DNA of 63,030 nucleotides from Solobacterium sp. (GCA_024693325.1 JAILLA010000061.1:1-63030); one strand, 5' to 3'. Counted from the first letter of the stretch, positions 1 to 8,879 are shown. Notes: generated by a model not told the origin, from the sequence alone. Numbers and translations are program-made.

Positions 1-41
1 CTGCTGTACTCATAGCTGCTCAGTTCCTTAAATTCTTCCAT
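1..41 (-). CDS. Start of an unidentified protein (partial)
   Basis: Only the first 13 codons are inside the window (MEEFKELSSYEYS). A GGGAGG ribosome binding site sits seven bases before the ATG, so the start is credible. An ATG two codons upstream is too close to the binding site to be used. The peptide is not the start of RlmH, which often follows htrA in Firmicutes. Too little is visible to name the family. It lies downstream of the htrA terminator and so may be a separate unit. Confidence 0.55.
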   Translation of the reverse strand, partial: MEEFKELSSYEYS

Positions 42-76
42 ATGCATTCCTCCCAAATGGCCTCTTTTCCGGATAG

Positions 77-135
77 AAAAAGGCCCTCGTAAGGACCGTC
101 AGAACTGTCATTGTTCTGTACGTCTTACGGGGACC
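77..135 (-). terminator. Terminator of htrA
   Basis: On the minus strand a long imperfect hairpin (outer arms GGtCCC/GGGCC and CGTAAG/CTTACG, inner arms CAGAAC/GTTCTG) is followed by TTTTTC. It lies between the htrA stop and the next minus-strand start, as a Rho-independent terminator would. Confidence 0.7.
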
Positions 136-168
136 AGTTTAATTTGATTTCAGGGAAGTCATTTTTTC

Positions 169-1962
169 TTATCCTTCGTATGTATCGCTGATCGGACCGG
201 TCAGTGTGACATCCACTGATCTCTCATGTCCGTCACGTTCGATCTGAAGTGTGATCGTATCGCCGGCTTTCTTCTTTTTCAGGAAATTGCTCAGGTCCTG
301 ATAGGAATTGATCTCTGTACCGTCTGCGCTCAGGATCTTGTCATATGACTGCAGGCCTGCTTTTTCAGCGCCTGAGCCCTTGATGACATCCGTGATGTAC
401 AGACCTGCGGAATATTCACCGTAAGGCTGTGACAGTACCTGGATGTACACACCCAGAGTAGCACGGTCTGCAACATATCCGTATTCGATCAGCTGTTCAG
501 CAACATCCATTGCTGTGTTGATCGGGATCGCGAAGCCAAGTCCTTCAATGATCGTACCGCTTGATGTATAGCCGGAGTCTTTGGAATTGACGACACCGAT
601 CAGTTTTCCCTGACCGTCGAACAGTCCGCCGCCGGAGTTTCCGGAATTGATCGCTGCGTCTGTCTGGATCAGCTCATATGTTTCGTTGTCGATCGTAACT
701 TCACGGTTTGTAGCGGAGACGATACCGTTTGTGACGGTTCCGCCAAGGGTTCCCAGAGGATTGCCGATAACGATCGCCGTATCACCTGTCTGGATCAGTG
801 CGGAATCACCGATCTCGGCAGCCGGCAGGTTGGAAGCGTCGATCTTGATGACGCCGATATCCGTCTTTTCATCTGTGCCGATCATTTCAGCGGAATATGT
901 TCTTCCGTCATACAGCGTGACATTGATGCTGAGCGCGTTTTCAATGACATGGTTGTTTGTAATGATATAGCCGTCATCCGAGATGATGACACCGGAGCCG
1001 GCAGCCTGTGATCTGTAGCTCTGCTGTCCGAAGAAGCCGAAGCCGTATCCTGTCGATTCGATCTCTACGACGATCTCAACGACGCTCGGCTGTGCTTTGG
1101 CAGCGATGTCACGGATCGACATATCACCGGACGGTACTGTGATGACCGCGCTCTGCTGTGACTGTGTTTCTTCCTCAACAGGCGTATCAACTGTTTCCTG
1201 TTCTGCTTCATCAATGAATCCGGGCACTTCTTCCTCGGTCTTCTGTCCGAATGTTCTGAATGCCAGGTATCCGCCGCCGAAGCCGCTTGCAAGACCGACT
1301 ACACCGGCCAGAAGGGCAGTCAGCAGAGGACGTGATTTTTTCACGATGACCTGCTGTACCACAGGTTCCTGTACTCTGGGTTCCGGTTTGACCGGTTCAG
1401 GAATGGCTGCTTCTTTGACGGGTTCTTCATGGACTGGTTCAGCGGGCTGAGCTTCTTCATGTACTTCAGGCGCACCTTCTTCATGAACTTCAGGCTGTGC
1501 TTCTGCAGCAGCTTCTTCCGCAGCTGTTTCTTCTTGCTGTGCGAGTACCGGAACAGGCGGAATGACCAGTGCCGGTTCTTCAGGAGTGTCTTCACCGGGC
1601 ACTTCCGGAAGAACGATCTTTTCTTCAGGAGCTGCTGTCTCTGCTTCCTCAATGACCGGAAGTTCGGGCAGTGGCGGCAGTGTTTCTTTAGCCTCTGCAT
1701 TCAGGTCTGATTCCAGCTGTTCCCGTAGAGAACCAATGTCTTCAGCGATCGACTGAAGGGGCTGTTCCGCTGCTTCAGCTGTATCCTTTACTTCTTCTAT
1801 GATATCTTCTGCCATACTCTCTGTATGTTCTTTGATCTGTTCAGCGTGATCCAGGACTTCGCTGACTGTATTCTCTGCAGCCTGCACGACAGTTTCCTGT
1901 GATTCAGCAGGAGTGACAGAGCCTGTTGTTTCTTCATTTGGATTTTTATTCAGTTCACTCAT
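169..1962 (-). CDS. htrA: HtrA/DegP-type membrane serine protease with PDZ domain
   Basis: A 597-residue surface quality-control protease that degrades misfolded exported proteins. The start chosen has AGAAAGGAG nine bases upstream; the longer reading frame adds 15 residues without a binding site. In order it shows a long Glu/Ala/Pro-rich N-terminal tail (about 1-205), one membrane segment (about 210-232), a trypsin-like domain with His in NNHVIEN (about 337), Asp in TDIGVI (about 368) and Ser in GNSGGG (about 441), and a C-terminal PDZ domain (about 500-590). All three catalytic residues are present, so it should be active outside the membrane. The acidic tail is much longer than in Bacillus HtrA and would lie in the cytoplasm. 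It follows the rhomboid gene by 85 bases on the same strand and may share its transcript. Confidence 0.93.
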   Translation of the reverse strand: MSELNKNPNEETTGSVTPAESQETVVQAAENTVSEVLDHAEQIKEHTESMAEDIIEEVKDTAEAAEQPLQSIAEDIGSLREQLESDLNAEAKETLPPLPELPVIEEAETAAPEEKIVLPEVPGEDTPEEPALVIPPVPVLAQQEETAAEEAAAEAQPEVHEEGAPEVHEEAQPAEPVHEEPVKEAAIPEPVKPEPRVQEPVVQQVIVKKSRPLLTALLAGVVGLASGFGGGYLAFRTFGQKTEEEVPGFIDEAEQETVDTPVEEETQSQQSAVITVPSGDMSIRDIAAKAQPSVVEIVVEIESTGYGFGFFGQQSYRSQAAGSGVIISDDGYIITNNHVIENALSINVTLYDGRTYSAEMIGTDEKTDIGVIKIDASNLPAAEIGDSALIQTGDTAIVIGNPLGTLGGTVTNGIVSATNREVTIDNETYELIQTDAAINSGNSGGGLFDGQGKLIGVVNSKDSGYTSSGTIIEGLGFAIPINTAMDVAEQLIEYGYVADRATLGVYIQVLSQPYGEYSAGLYITDVIKGSGAEKAGLQSYDKILSADGTEINSYQDLSNFLKKKKAGDTITLQIERDGHERSVDVTLTGPISDTYEG

Positions 1963-2047
1963 ATTCTTAAGCTCCTTTCTGCTTACATCTGTAATATAGT
2001 TTTGCAATGTGAATTTACTGTGAACACACGGTAAATTTTAGATTAAC

Positions 2048-2602
2048 TTAATCTCTCAGGAACAGTCCGCAGCCCATGCCGGCAAATCCGCCGATGATAT
2101 GCGTCAGCTGTGAGATGTTGTCATGCACCGTGAAGCCTGTCCAGACCTGTTCGGTAATGTAGATGACGCTGACAACAAGCAGTGTAACAGGGATTGTCCC
2201 CGACTTGGAGGATGTGATGCTGGACAGCAGGATGAATGCGAATACCAGACCGCTTGCGCCTAACAGGGCGGTATGGGGACTGATCAGGACATGCAGCAGT
2301 CCGGTGACGACGGACACGACTGCCATGATCTCAAGCAGTGTCTTACTGCCGTATTTTTCCTCCAGCATCGGTCCCAGCACCAGAAACAGCATCATGTTGT
2401 TGGCGTAGTGAGAGAAGTCTGAATGCCCCAGCGTATGCGTCAGAAGACGCAGGTAGAACAGGGGGTCCGCAAAGGAAGTGCGGTAGATGCTGAAGTATCT
2501 CGTCAGCAAGCCTCCTGTCAATGTATTGATCACAAGCACGATCATGCTCACTGCCGCAAAGGACAGGACGACCGGTGAATTCCATACGATCTTTTGTTTC
2601 AT
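2048..2602 (-). CDS. Rhomboid-family intramembrane serine protease
   Basis: A 184-residue polytopic membrane protein of compact rhomboid size. The catalytic pair is visible: Ser117 in GASG and His168 in THIIGG, and the conserved His/Asn of the oxyanion region lies in HYANNM (65-70). Five or six hydrophobic segments cover almost the whole chain, with no extra cytoplasmic domain. A GGAGG site precedes the ATG and a TATAAT lies shortly upstream. It is followed by htrA on the same strand, so two membrane proteases sit together. Substrates cannot be predicted from sequence. Confidence 0.88.
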   Translation of the reverse strand: MKQKIVWNSPVVLSFAAVSMIVLVINTLTGGLLTRYFSIYRTSFADPLFYLRLLTHTLGHSDFSHYANNMMLFLVLGPMLEEKYGSKTLLEIMAVVSVVTGLLHVLISPHTALLGASGLVFAFILLSSITSSKSGTIPVTLLVVSVIYITEQVWTGFTVHDNISQLTHIIGGFAGMGCGLFLRD

Positions 2603-2675
2603 AAGGATGCCTCCTTCAGATAACCATTATACAATTGTTTCCGCCAAGAGTTAAAAAGTTGATGACAGGAGAACA

Positions 2676-2703
2676 TTGTTTAAAATGCGGATATTGGTAT
2701 AAT
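2676..2703 (+). promoter_or_regulatory. Promoter of the sseB-like gene
   Basis: TTGTTT and TATAAT separated by 16 bases, 19 bases before the ATG, in the divergent gap with the rhomboid gene. Confidence 0.6.
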
Positions 2704-2722
2704 TACTGCGGAGATATGAAAT

Positions 2723-3598
2723 ATGGCAAGTAAGAAAAAACAGAAAAAGGCGGCAGCGCCTATCCAGAATAAAGCACTGAAAAACGCGATCGCAGCACTG
2801 AAGACAGGTGCTGACGAGGAAAAATTCAAGACATTCCTCAAGGAAGCGATGAAATCTAAACTGCTTGTACCTGTGATCTTCAGCTCCGAATTCAAACCGG
2901 ACGCCACGGGCAAGGTCAGGATCGACAGCAATACCCGCGTCAGCTTCATCATGGTCAATACGACCAACGGAAAGAGCTTCCTGCCGGCATTCACGGATTT
3001 TGAAGAGGCCAAGAAGCTCAAGGTTTCCCAGGAAGGCAACCTGCAGTATGTCGTTCGCACCCTGAAGGAATACGAAAACATGCTCGAGGATCCCAGGAAT
3101 ACCGCGGAAGGCATCGTCATCAACCCGATGAACGAAAACATGGTCCTGCCCAAACCGCTGGTCCTGGCACTGATCAAGGGACAGGATATTGCGAATATCC
3201 AGATCCGTACGCCCCAGCAGAAGGCAGAAGAACAGGCTCAGCCCCAGCCCCAGCCGCAGGCACCGGTACCCGGCGCAGTACCTCCGGGCATGCAGGCAGT
3301 ATACAGCGAGCCGAGGATCTATCCCACGGCACTGGTCAATGCGGTATATGAATACTGCTGCGGCAAGGAAGGCCTCAGCCGTGTATGGATGAGACAGCAG
3401 CTTGCCGGCGGACAGGTCGCATTCGCGTTTGTCGTGGAAACAGACAAACCGGATCCCGAACTGCTGCAGGGCATCCATGATGCAGCAGCGCCTCTGGCAA
3501 AAGAGGTCCCTGTCGTCGTCATGAGCTATTCCGAAAAGATCGAAGAAGCTGTTGTACAGGGAACAGTTCCCCTGTATGACAGAGAGCTGGAGTTCTGA
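2723..3598 (+). CDS. SseB-family protein
   Basis: A 291-residue soluble protein with two regions like the SseB family (enhanced serine sensitivity protein). The N-terminal SseB domain covers about 20-150, with the typical pattern of a disposable peptide segment, a strand reading LLVPVIF, and FLPAFTD. After a Gln/Pro-rich linker (about 170-195) a C-terminal SseB-like domain runs to the end. The N-terminus is Lys-rich. The biochemical role of the family is not well established. A GGAG site precedes the ATG. The stop overlaps the next start (TGATG), so it is translationally coupled to the GNAT-pyrophosphatase fusion. Confidence 0.75.
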   Translation: MASKKKQKKAAAPIQNKALKNAIAALKTGADEEKFKTFLKEAMKSKLLVPVIFSSEFKPDATGKVRIDSNTRVSFIMVNTTNGKSFLPAFTDFEEAKKLKVSQEGNLQYVVRTLKEYENMLEDPRNTAEGIVINPMNENMVLPKPLVLALIKGQDIANIQIRTPQQKAEEQAQPQPQPQAPVPGAVPPGMQAVYSEPRIYPTALVNAVYEYCCGKEGLSRVWMRQQLAGGQVAFAFVVETDKPDPELLQGIHDAAAPLAKEVPVVVMSYSEKIEEAVVQGTVPLYDRELEF

Positions 3599-4365
3599 TG
3601 ATCATTCGTCAGCTGCAGCAGGATGAAATACAGCAGGGCACCGCACTGATCAGGGAGGTCTTCGAAGCAGAAGACCATCTTGGCTATGACGGGGAAGGCG
3701 CCAAAGCCTTTCTCTCTCTTCTGGAACGCAAAGGGGGAGAACTGTCATGGCTGGGAGCCTTTGAAGATGACCTGCAGGGCGTACTTGCCTGGAATCCGGA
3801 TACCATGCATATGGTCTATCTGTTTGTCAGGGAAGAAAAACGCAGACGCAGGATCGGAACATTCCTTGTGGAAGAACTGTCAAAGCGGGCATTTGATGAA
3901 GGCTTTGACAGACTGACCGTCAATGCCAGGACAGATGTACTGGAATTCTATGAATTCAACGGATTTGTCCCGCTGTCACACAGTGAGGAGAACGGTGTAG
4001 GCCGCGTATCCATGGAACTGCCTCTGGCAGACAGGTTCCTGGGAACACTTGTGACCGTTACGGTGGAACATACGATCGGACAGCTCCATGAGGTGTATGC
4101 GGACGAACAGTACCCGTGCAACTACGGATATATTGAAGAGCTGGCCAAATACAGAGGGATCTTCCAGGATGCCTATGTGATCGGCGTACATGAACCGGTC
4201 GACAGCTTCCAGGGCTACGTAACGGCGATCATCTACCGTTATGGTCATGGCAGTGTCTGGGTCGTCACACCCGGCACCGTCTACAGCAGGAATGAGGTCA
4301 TCAATACCGTAGCCTTCCAGGAACAGTATTACGACACCAGGATCGTCTGGTACCAGCCAAAGTAA
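3598..4365 (+). CDS. GNAT acetyltransferase fused to a small inorganic-pyrophosphatase-like domain
   Basis: 255 residues in two parts. Residues 1 to about 140 form a GNAT fold, with the acetyl-CoA loop at REEKRRRRIGTFL and the late strand RLTVNARTD followed by YEFNGF. From about 142 the chain matches small pyrophosphatase-like proteins: YPCNYGYIEEL, then DAYVIGVHEPVDSFQGYVTAII, shown here only in pieces (DAYVIG, EPVDSF), and a closing segment VAFQEQYYDT. Neither part alone would fill the protein, and no frameshift separates them. Substrate unknown. It overlaps the SseB-like gene by one base and ends just before a terminator. Confidence 0.72.
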   Translation: MIIRQLQQDEIQQGTALIREVFEAEDHLGYDGEGAKAFLSLLERKGGELSWLGAFEDDLQGVLAWNPDTMHMVYLFVREEKRRRRIGTFLVEELSKRAFDEGFDRLTVNARTDVLEFYEFNGFVPLSHSEENGVGRVSMELPLADRFLGTLVTVTVEHTIGQLHEVYADEQYPCNYGYIEELAKYRGIFQDAYVIGVHEPVDSFQGYVTAIIYRYGHGSVWVVTPGTVYSRNEVINTVAFQEQYYDTRIVWYQPK

Positions 4366-4366
4366 G

Positions 4367-4393
4367 AAAGCGTATCTGTGTGATACGCTTTTT
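4367..4393 (+). terminator. Terminator after the GNAT-pyrophosphatase gene
   Basis: A perfect ten-base stem AAAGCGTATC/GATACGCTTT with loop TGTGT and a T-run, just after the stop codon. The next gene starts only 18 bases on, so read-through is possible. Confidence 0.8.
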
Positions 4394-4411
4394 GAGGATA
4401 AGGAGTCATTT

Positions 4412-5698
4412 ATGGCAAAAGCATTGATCAACGGACATTTATATCAGGCGGAAGGGACTGCCCTGTACCTGGATGAAGGAATGATCATACATACAGGCAG
4501 TGATGAAGAAATACAGCAGTATATTCAGGATGGTGATGAAGTAATTAATTTGAACGGGGCATATGTGTATCCCGGATTCAACGTTCCTTATATCAGCCTG
4601 ATCCAATGTGCAGCACAGAACGGTCATACGATGCTGGGCAGTCTGCAGGACATCCGCGCACTGCTGGAACGCGCTTCAGCGTCCCAGGATCTCTGGGTAC
4701 GCGGAGAAGGAGTGGACCGGAGTCTTGTCAGCAGTGAAACAAAAACACTGCTGGACGGTTTCCGCCGGCCGGTGATCCTGTATGGAAGCGACCATTCATG
4801 GTGTGTGGTCAACTCTGCCGCGTTAAAGAAAGCCGATATCGATCAGGATACGATGATCCCCGACGGGACGGTCAATATGGAAACAGGACTGCTGGAAGGA
4901 CAAGCGGTCAGGGTACTGGAAAGCTTCCTGCCTGCAGTATCGGCCGAAGAGATCCGTGAGAAGATCCTTGCGGCAGTACGCGCACTGAACAGGAACGGAT
5001 TTACCGGAGCCGGCAGCCATGATTTTGTGCAGGGATATGACTGGAAAACGGTACTGGACGGGTTCATGCGTCTGAGCTACCAGGGTGCGCTCACACTCAG
5101 GGTCGACGAACAGTGCCTGTTTGAGATCCCGGAAGAACTGGCACATTTCCTGGATGAAGGATATACGACAGACGTCGGTGATGACTTCTTCCGGATCGGC
5201 CCGCTGTATATTGCGCAAAAGGAAGAGAACTCCGATGTCATGATGGAACTTGCGAATTCCTATAATATGCCTGCGCTGCTTGATACGGATCTTCTGATGA
5301 AAGAACTGAAGGATCTCGTACTGGAAGGCAATCCGTTAGGCTATGCCCTCAATGCGGACAGGTGCGGCCTGACCGCAAAACACCAGGCAGTGACAAAGAA
5401 GATTCGCATGATCGGATCACTGGAAGAAGATATCGATGATCTGACATCACTGCTCTGTGATCCCGTATCTCAAAGTATTGCCGGAGTGATCGCTGACTAT
5501 GCTGCAAAAGGCATAAAGCCCGGACGTGTCATCGAACTGTTAAGCAAAGGCAGCGCGCTGTTCATGAGACGGGAATATGAACTCGGACAGATCAGGGAAG
5601 GATTCCTGGCGGATCTGTGCATTACGGATCATGATCTGGAAACAGGATATGAACAGGCAAAGGTGATCATGACATTTGCCGGCGGGGAGCAGGTATGA
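4412..5698 (+). CDS. Amidohydrolase-3-like protein lacking metal ligands (probable pseudoenzyme)
   Basis: 428 residues, with the overall plan of YtcJ-type amidohydrolases: an N-terminal beta region (INGHLYQAEGTALYL), the entry to the barrel at YPGF, a mid segment GSDHSWCVVNSAAL, and a C-terminal region PGRVIELLSKGSALFM followed by IREGFLADLCI. The expected metal motif after PGF (normally an HxH) reads NVPYIS. The later HxxGD-like and RIEH-like positions read ADRCGL and RMIG. The family is usually over 500 residues, so the barrel is also shortened. It is probably not a hydrolase of the usual kind. AGGAG precedes the ATG and the stop overlaps the next start, within a run that ends at the M18 peptidase. 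Confidence 0.7.
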   Translation: MAKALINGHLYQAEGTALYLDEGMIIHTGSDEEIQQYIQDGDEVINLNGAYVYPGFNVPYISLIQCAAQNGHTMLGSLQDIRALLERASASQDLWVRGEGVDRSLVSSETKTLLDGFRRPVILYGSDHSWCVVNSAALKKADIDQDTMIPDGTVNMETGLLEGQAVRVLESFLPAVSAEEIREKILAAVRALNRNGFTGAGSHDFVQGYDWKTVLDGFMRLSYQGALTLRVDEQCLFEIPEELAHFLDEGYTTDVGDDFFRIGPLYIAQKEENSDVMMELANSYNMPALLDTDLLMKELKDLVLEGNPLGYALNADRCGLTAKHQAVTKKIRMIGSLEEDIDDLTSLLCDPVSQSIAGVIADYAAKGIKPGRVIELLSKGSALFMRREYELGQIREGFLADLCITDHDLETGYEQAKVIMTFAGGEQV

Positions 5699-6237
5699 AG
5701 TTCAGGAAGATCAGAAGGGAAGACATTGAAACATGTCTGAACTGGTATAACTACTACATCGAAAACAGCACGGCTACATTTGAAACAAAGCCGCTGAGCC
5801 TTGAGGAATTCACCTCACGGATCGAACAGATCACATCGCGTTACCCGTGGATCGTCATGGAAACAGAGGAAGGGATCGTCGGATACGCTTATCTCAGCCC
5901 GTTCATGACACGCAGCGCCTATGACTGGACAGCGGAAGTATCCCTGTATCTCGATCAAAAACAGCGTTATCACGGATACGGGAAGCTTTTGTTTGAAGAG
6001 ATCATCCGTATTGCAGAGGAAGAAGGCTACCGCAATCTGATCTCGGTGATCACATCCGAGAATACTCCGTCCATTTCCATGCACAATTCACTTGGTTTTG
6101 TGAAGTCAGGTGAATACCCGGCATTCGGTTATAAATCCGGCAGATGGCTCGGTGTTTCCTGCTATACAAAGGTGATCAATGAAGCAGTTGATGTTTCGCA
6201 CAGCCCGTTCTCTGCGAAATGGAGCATTGACGCATGA
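5695..6237 (+). CDS. GNAT-family N-acetyltransferase (phosphinothricin-acetyltransferase type)
   Basis: 180 residues resembling the Pat/YncA branch of GNAT enzymes. It begins with the usual IRREDIETCLNWYNYYI and has TFETKPLS, then the acetyl-CoA loop with QRYHGYGKLLFE (about 83-96) and a C-terminal VITSENTPSISMHNSLGF signature. The natural substrate of such proteins is often methionine sulfone-like or unknown. It overlaps the gene before by four bases and hflX after it by four bases, so it belongs to that operon. The last 20 residues after the GNAT fold (about 160-180) show no known motif. Confidence 0.82.
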   Translation: MKFRKIRREDIETCLNWYNYYIENSTATFETKPLSLEEFTSRIEQITSRYPWIVMETEEGIVGYAYLSPFMTRSAYDWTAEVSLYLDQKQRYHGYGKLLFEEIIRIAEEEGYRNLISVITSENTPSISMHNSLGFVKSGEYPAFGYKSGRWLGVSCYTKVINEAVDVSHSPFSAKWSIDA

Positions 6238-7505
6238 GCAGAGCTGTACTTGCGGCAGTTCAGCTGACAGCCGATACGTCTTTTGACTCACGCTTTGAAG
6301 AATGCAGAAGACTGTGTGAGGCATGCGGCATCGAAGTCGTGGGAGAGATCGTCCAGAAGTCACGTTCGATGGACCCGAAGACCGCATTCCGTCAGGGCAA
6401 GATTGAGGAACTTTCAAGGATGACGGAGGCACTGGAAGCGGACTGTGTCGTCTTCGGCTCACCGCTGTCCGTGGCAGCCTCTGCCAGGCTCAGCGCAGCC
6501 TGCGGCGTTCCTGTCAAGGACCGTACGGCACTGATCCTAGATATCTTTTCACTGCGGGCAAGAAGCGCCCAGGCAAAGATGCAGGTCGAACTGGCAAGGC
6601 TGGAATACGCGATGCCGGCACTGATCCGTGATGTGGATGAAGCGGAAACACACCAGCGGGGCGGCTCGGCAGTCAACAGAGGTGCCGGTGAAACCAGGGC
6701 AGCCGGACTGCGCAGAAAATACCAGAGCCGGATCACCGAACTGAAAAAACGCCTGGCTTCCATTGAAAAACGCGACCGCCAGGCATCAAGTCACCGCAAC
6801 AAGTCAGGGCTGAAGCGTGCCGCGCTGGCAGGGTATACGAATGCCGGAAAGAGCTCACTGCTCAACAGCATCATGAAACATACCGGTTCCCAGGCGGGCA
6901 CGGCAGAAGAAAAAGACATGCTGTTTGCGACGCTGGATACAAGCATACGCAGGATCGACTATGATAACCATGCCTTCTTCCTGTATGACACGGTCGGCTT
7001 TGTCTCGGACCTGCCGCACGGTCTGGTCGAGGCATTCCGCAGCACACTGTCAGCTGTCACGGACGCTGACCTGATCGTCGAGGTCATCGATGCCTCCGAT
7101 CCCCAATGGCAGACGCATGTCAGGGTGACAGAGGAAACGCTGAAGCAGATCGGGGCAGAGGACATAGAAGTACTCAGGGTCTTCAACAAGATCGACCTCT
7201 GCGACAGGAGTGAATTCGCCCAGGCACTGTGCGTCAGCTGCCGTACCGGGGAAGGCATTGAAGAACTGACGGAAGAGATCATCGCAAGGCTCTATCCGGA
7301 GGAGATCACGATCCACTGCCTGATCCCTTATGAACGTATGGCAATGATCCGCAACAATCTGTCATTGCGCATCAGTATACTGGAAAGCTATGAAGATGGT
7401 ATGATGACTGAGATCAGCGGTGAACGCGTCAGAGCGCTGCCGTTTATGAAATATCAGATGGAGGAAACTGATTATGAACACCGTATGGGACAAATTAAAC
7501 AATGA
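6234..7505 (+). CDS. hflX: Ribosome-associated GTPase HflX
   Basis: 423 residues, the usual HflX length. The N-terminal HflX domain contains DPKTAFRQGKIEEL and the glycine-rich stretch HQRGGSAVNRGAGE (about 140-155). A helical linker rich in Lys/Arg follows. The GTPase domain has G1 GYTNAGKSS (about 200), G3 DTVGF (about 252) and G4 NKID (about 318). HflX binds the large ribosomal subunit and splits or rescues stalled ribosomes. Start overlaps the GNAT stop; its end overlaps the M18 aminopeptidase start by 32 bases. Confidence 0.94.
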   Translation: MSRAVLAAVQLTADTSFDSRFEECRRLCEACGIEVVGEIVQKSRSMDPKTAFRQGKIEELSRMTEALEADCVVFGSPLSVAASARLSAACGVPVKDRTALILDIFSLRARSAQAKMQVELARLEYAMPALIRDVDEAETHQRGGSAVNRGAGETRAAGLRRKYQSRITELKKRLASIEKRDRQASSHRNKSGLKRAALAGYTNAGKSSLLNSIMKHTGSQAGTAEEKDMLFATLDTSIRRIDYDNHAFFLYDTVGFVSDLPHGLVEAFRSTLSAVTDADLIVEVIDASDPQWQTHVRVTEETLKQIGAEDIEVLRVFNKIDLCDRSEFAQALCVSCRTGEGIEELTEEIIARLYPEEITIHCLIPYERMAMIRNNLSLRISILESYEDGMMTEISGERVRALPFMKYQMEETDYEHRMGQIKQ

Positions 7506-8841
7506 AGAAAAACAACAGCTGACTGAATTCAATGAAAGCTACCGTCAGATCCTTTCCGCAGCCAAAACAGAACGTGAGTTCGTTGTGGAATCGGTGAAGC
7601 TTGCGGAAGCTGCAGGCTACCGTGACCTTGCGGATATCCGTGAACCGCTGAAAACAGGAGATAAGGTATATGCGGTAAACCGCGGAAAGAACCTGTGCAT
7701 GTTCATGGTCGGTGAAGAACCGCTCACCAGCGGCATGAACATCCTCGGCGCGCATATCGATTCACCGCGCCTGGATCTCAAGCAGCATCCGCTGTTTGAA
7801 ATGGACGGCATCGCACTGCTGGATACGCATTATTACGGCGGCATCAAGAAGTACCAGTGGGTCGCAAGGCCGATGGCACTGCATGGTGTCGTATGCAAAA
7901 AGGACGGAACATGCGTACCGGTCGTTGTCGGCGAAGATCCTACAGATCCGGTCGTCGGTATTTCCGATCTGCTGATCCACCTGTCCGCGGAACAGCTCAA
8001 GAAAACAGCTTCCGTTGTTGTGGAAGGTGAAAAACTCGATGTGACAGTCGGAACGATCCCCGTGCAGTCAGAAGAAAAGGATGCGGTCAAGAAATATATC
8101 CTCGGCATCCTGAAAGAGAAATATGACATTGAAGAAGATGATTTCGTTTCAGCTGAGATCGAAGTCGTACCGGCAGGCGAGGCAAGGGACTACGGTCTTG
8201 ATCGTTCCATGCTCATGGGCTACGGACATGACGACAGGGTATGCGCTTATACGAGCCTGCGCGCAATGCTGGACTCAGAACCTCAGAAGCGTACTTCCTG
8301 CTGCATCCTGGTAGACAAGGAAGAGATCGGCAGTGTCGGCGCGACCGGCATGCAGTCTTCCTTCTTCCGTGACACGGTCATCCGCATGCTGGCGCTGAAC
8401 GGAAAGACATCCATGCTGGATATCATCGATACGATGACAAACTCAAAGATGCTGTCAAGCGACGTATCCGCAGCCTTTGACCCGCTGTATCCGGAAGTCA
8501 TGGAGACAAAGAACAGCTGCTACTTCGGAAAAGGCATCGTCTTCAATAAGTATACGGGCAGAGGCGGCAAGTCCGGCTCCAACGACGCGGCACCGGAATT
8601 CATCGCTAAGGTCAGGGCAGCCATGGACGCTGATAACGTCATGTTCCAGACGGCTGAGATCGGCAAGGTCGATGCGGGCGGCGGCGGAACGATCGCCTAT
8701 ATCCTGGGCAACATGAACATGGACGTGCTGGATGCAGGCATTCCCGTACAGAACATGCACGCACCGTGCGAGGTCGTCAGCAAAGCTGATGTCTGGGAAG
8801 GCTACCGGGCATACAAGGCATTCATCAAGCATGTCGGCTGA
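7474..8841 (+). CDS. M18-family aminopeptidase
   Basis: 455 residues of the M18 (aspartyl aminopeptidase) family, a cytoplasmic zinc enzyme that trims acidic residues from peptide N-termini and forms dodecamers. Metal and catalytic motifs are in place: GAHIDSPRLD (about 91-100), HDDR (about 252), DKEEIGS (about 281) and the closing His in NMHAPCE (about 427). GGAGG lies nine bases before the ATG, inside hflX, giving a 32-base overlap between the genes. The gene ends the plus-strand run that started near 2.7 kb. Confidence 0.92.
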   Translation: MNTVWDKLNNEEKQQLTEFNESYRQILSAAKTEREFVVESVKLAEAAGYRDLADIREPLKTGDKVYAVNRGKNLCMFMVGEEPLTSGMNILGAHIDSPRLDLKQHPLFEMDGIALLDTHYYGGIKKYQWVARPMALHGVVCKKDGTCVPVVVGEDPTDPVVGISDLLIHLSAEQLKKTASVVVEGEKLDVTVGTIPVQSEEKDAVKKYILGILKEKYDIEEDDFVSAEIEVVPAGEARDYGLDRSMLMGYGHDDRVCAYTSLRAMLDSEPQKRTSCCILVDKEEIGSVGATGMQSSFFRDTVIRMLALNGKTSMLDIIDTMTNSKMLSSDVSAAFDPLYPEVMETKNSCYFGKGIVFNKYTGRGGKSGSNDAAPEFIAKVRAAMDADNVMFQTAEIGKVDAGGGGTIAYILGNMNMDVLDAGIPVQNMHAPCEVVSKADVWEGYRAYKAFIKHVG

Positions 8842-8850
8842 TCATATCGA

Positions 8851-8879
8851 TTGACAAAACGATCACTGCGTCATACAGT
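8851..8879 (+). promoter_or_regulatory. Promoter of the marR gene
   Basis: TTGACA and TACAGT separated by 17 bases, starting ten bases after the M18 peptidase stop. The palindrome at 8886-8900 lies at the expected start of transcription. Confidence 0.55.

Noticed and set aside
1..41. Partial gene before htrA's end as rlmH
   Set aside because: The visible start MEEFKELSSYE does not fit RlmH.
2651..3478. A 275-codon minus-strand frame opposite the SseB-like gene
   Set aside because: No known motif or ribosome binding site, while the plus-strand gene has both promoter and start signals.
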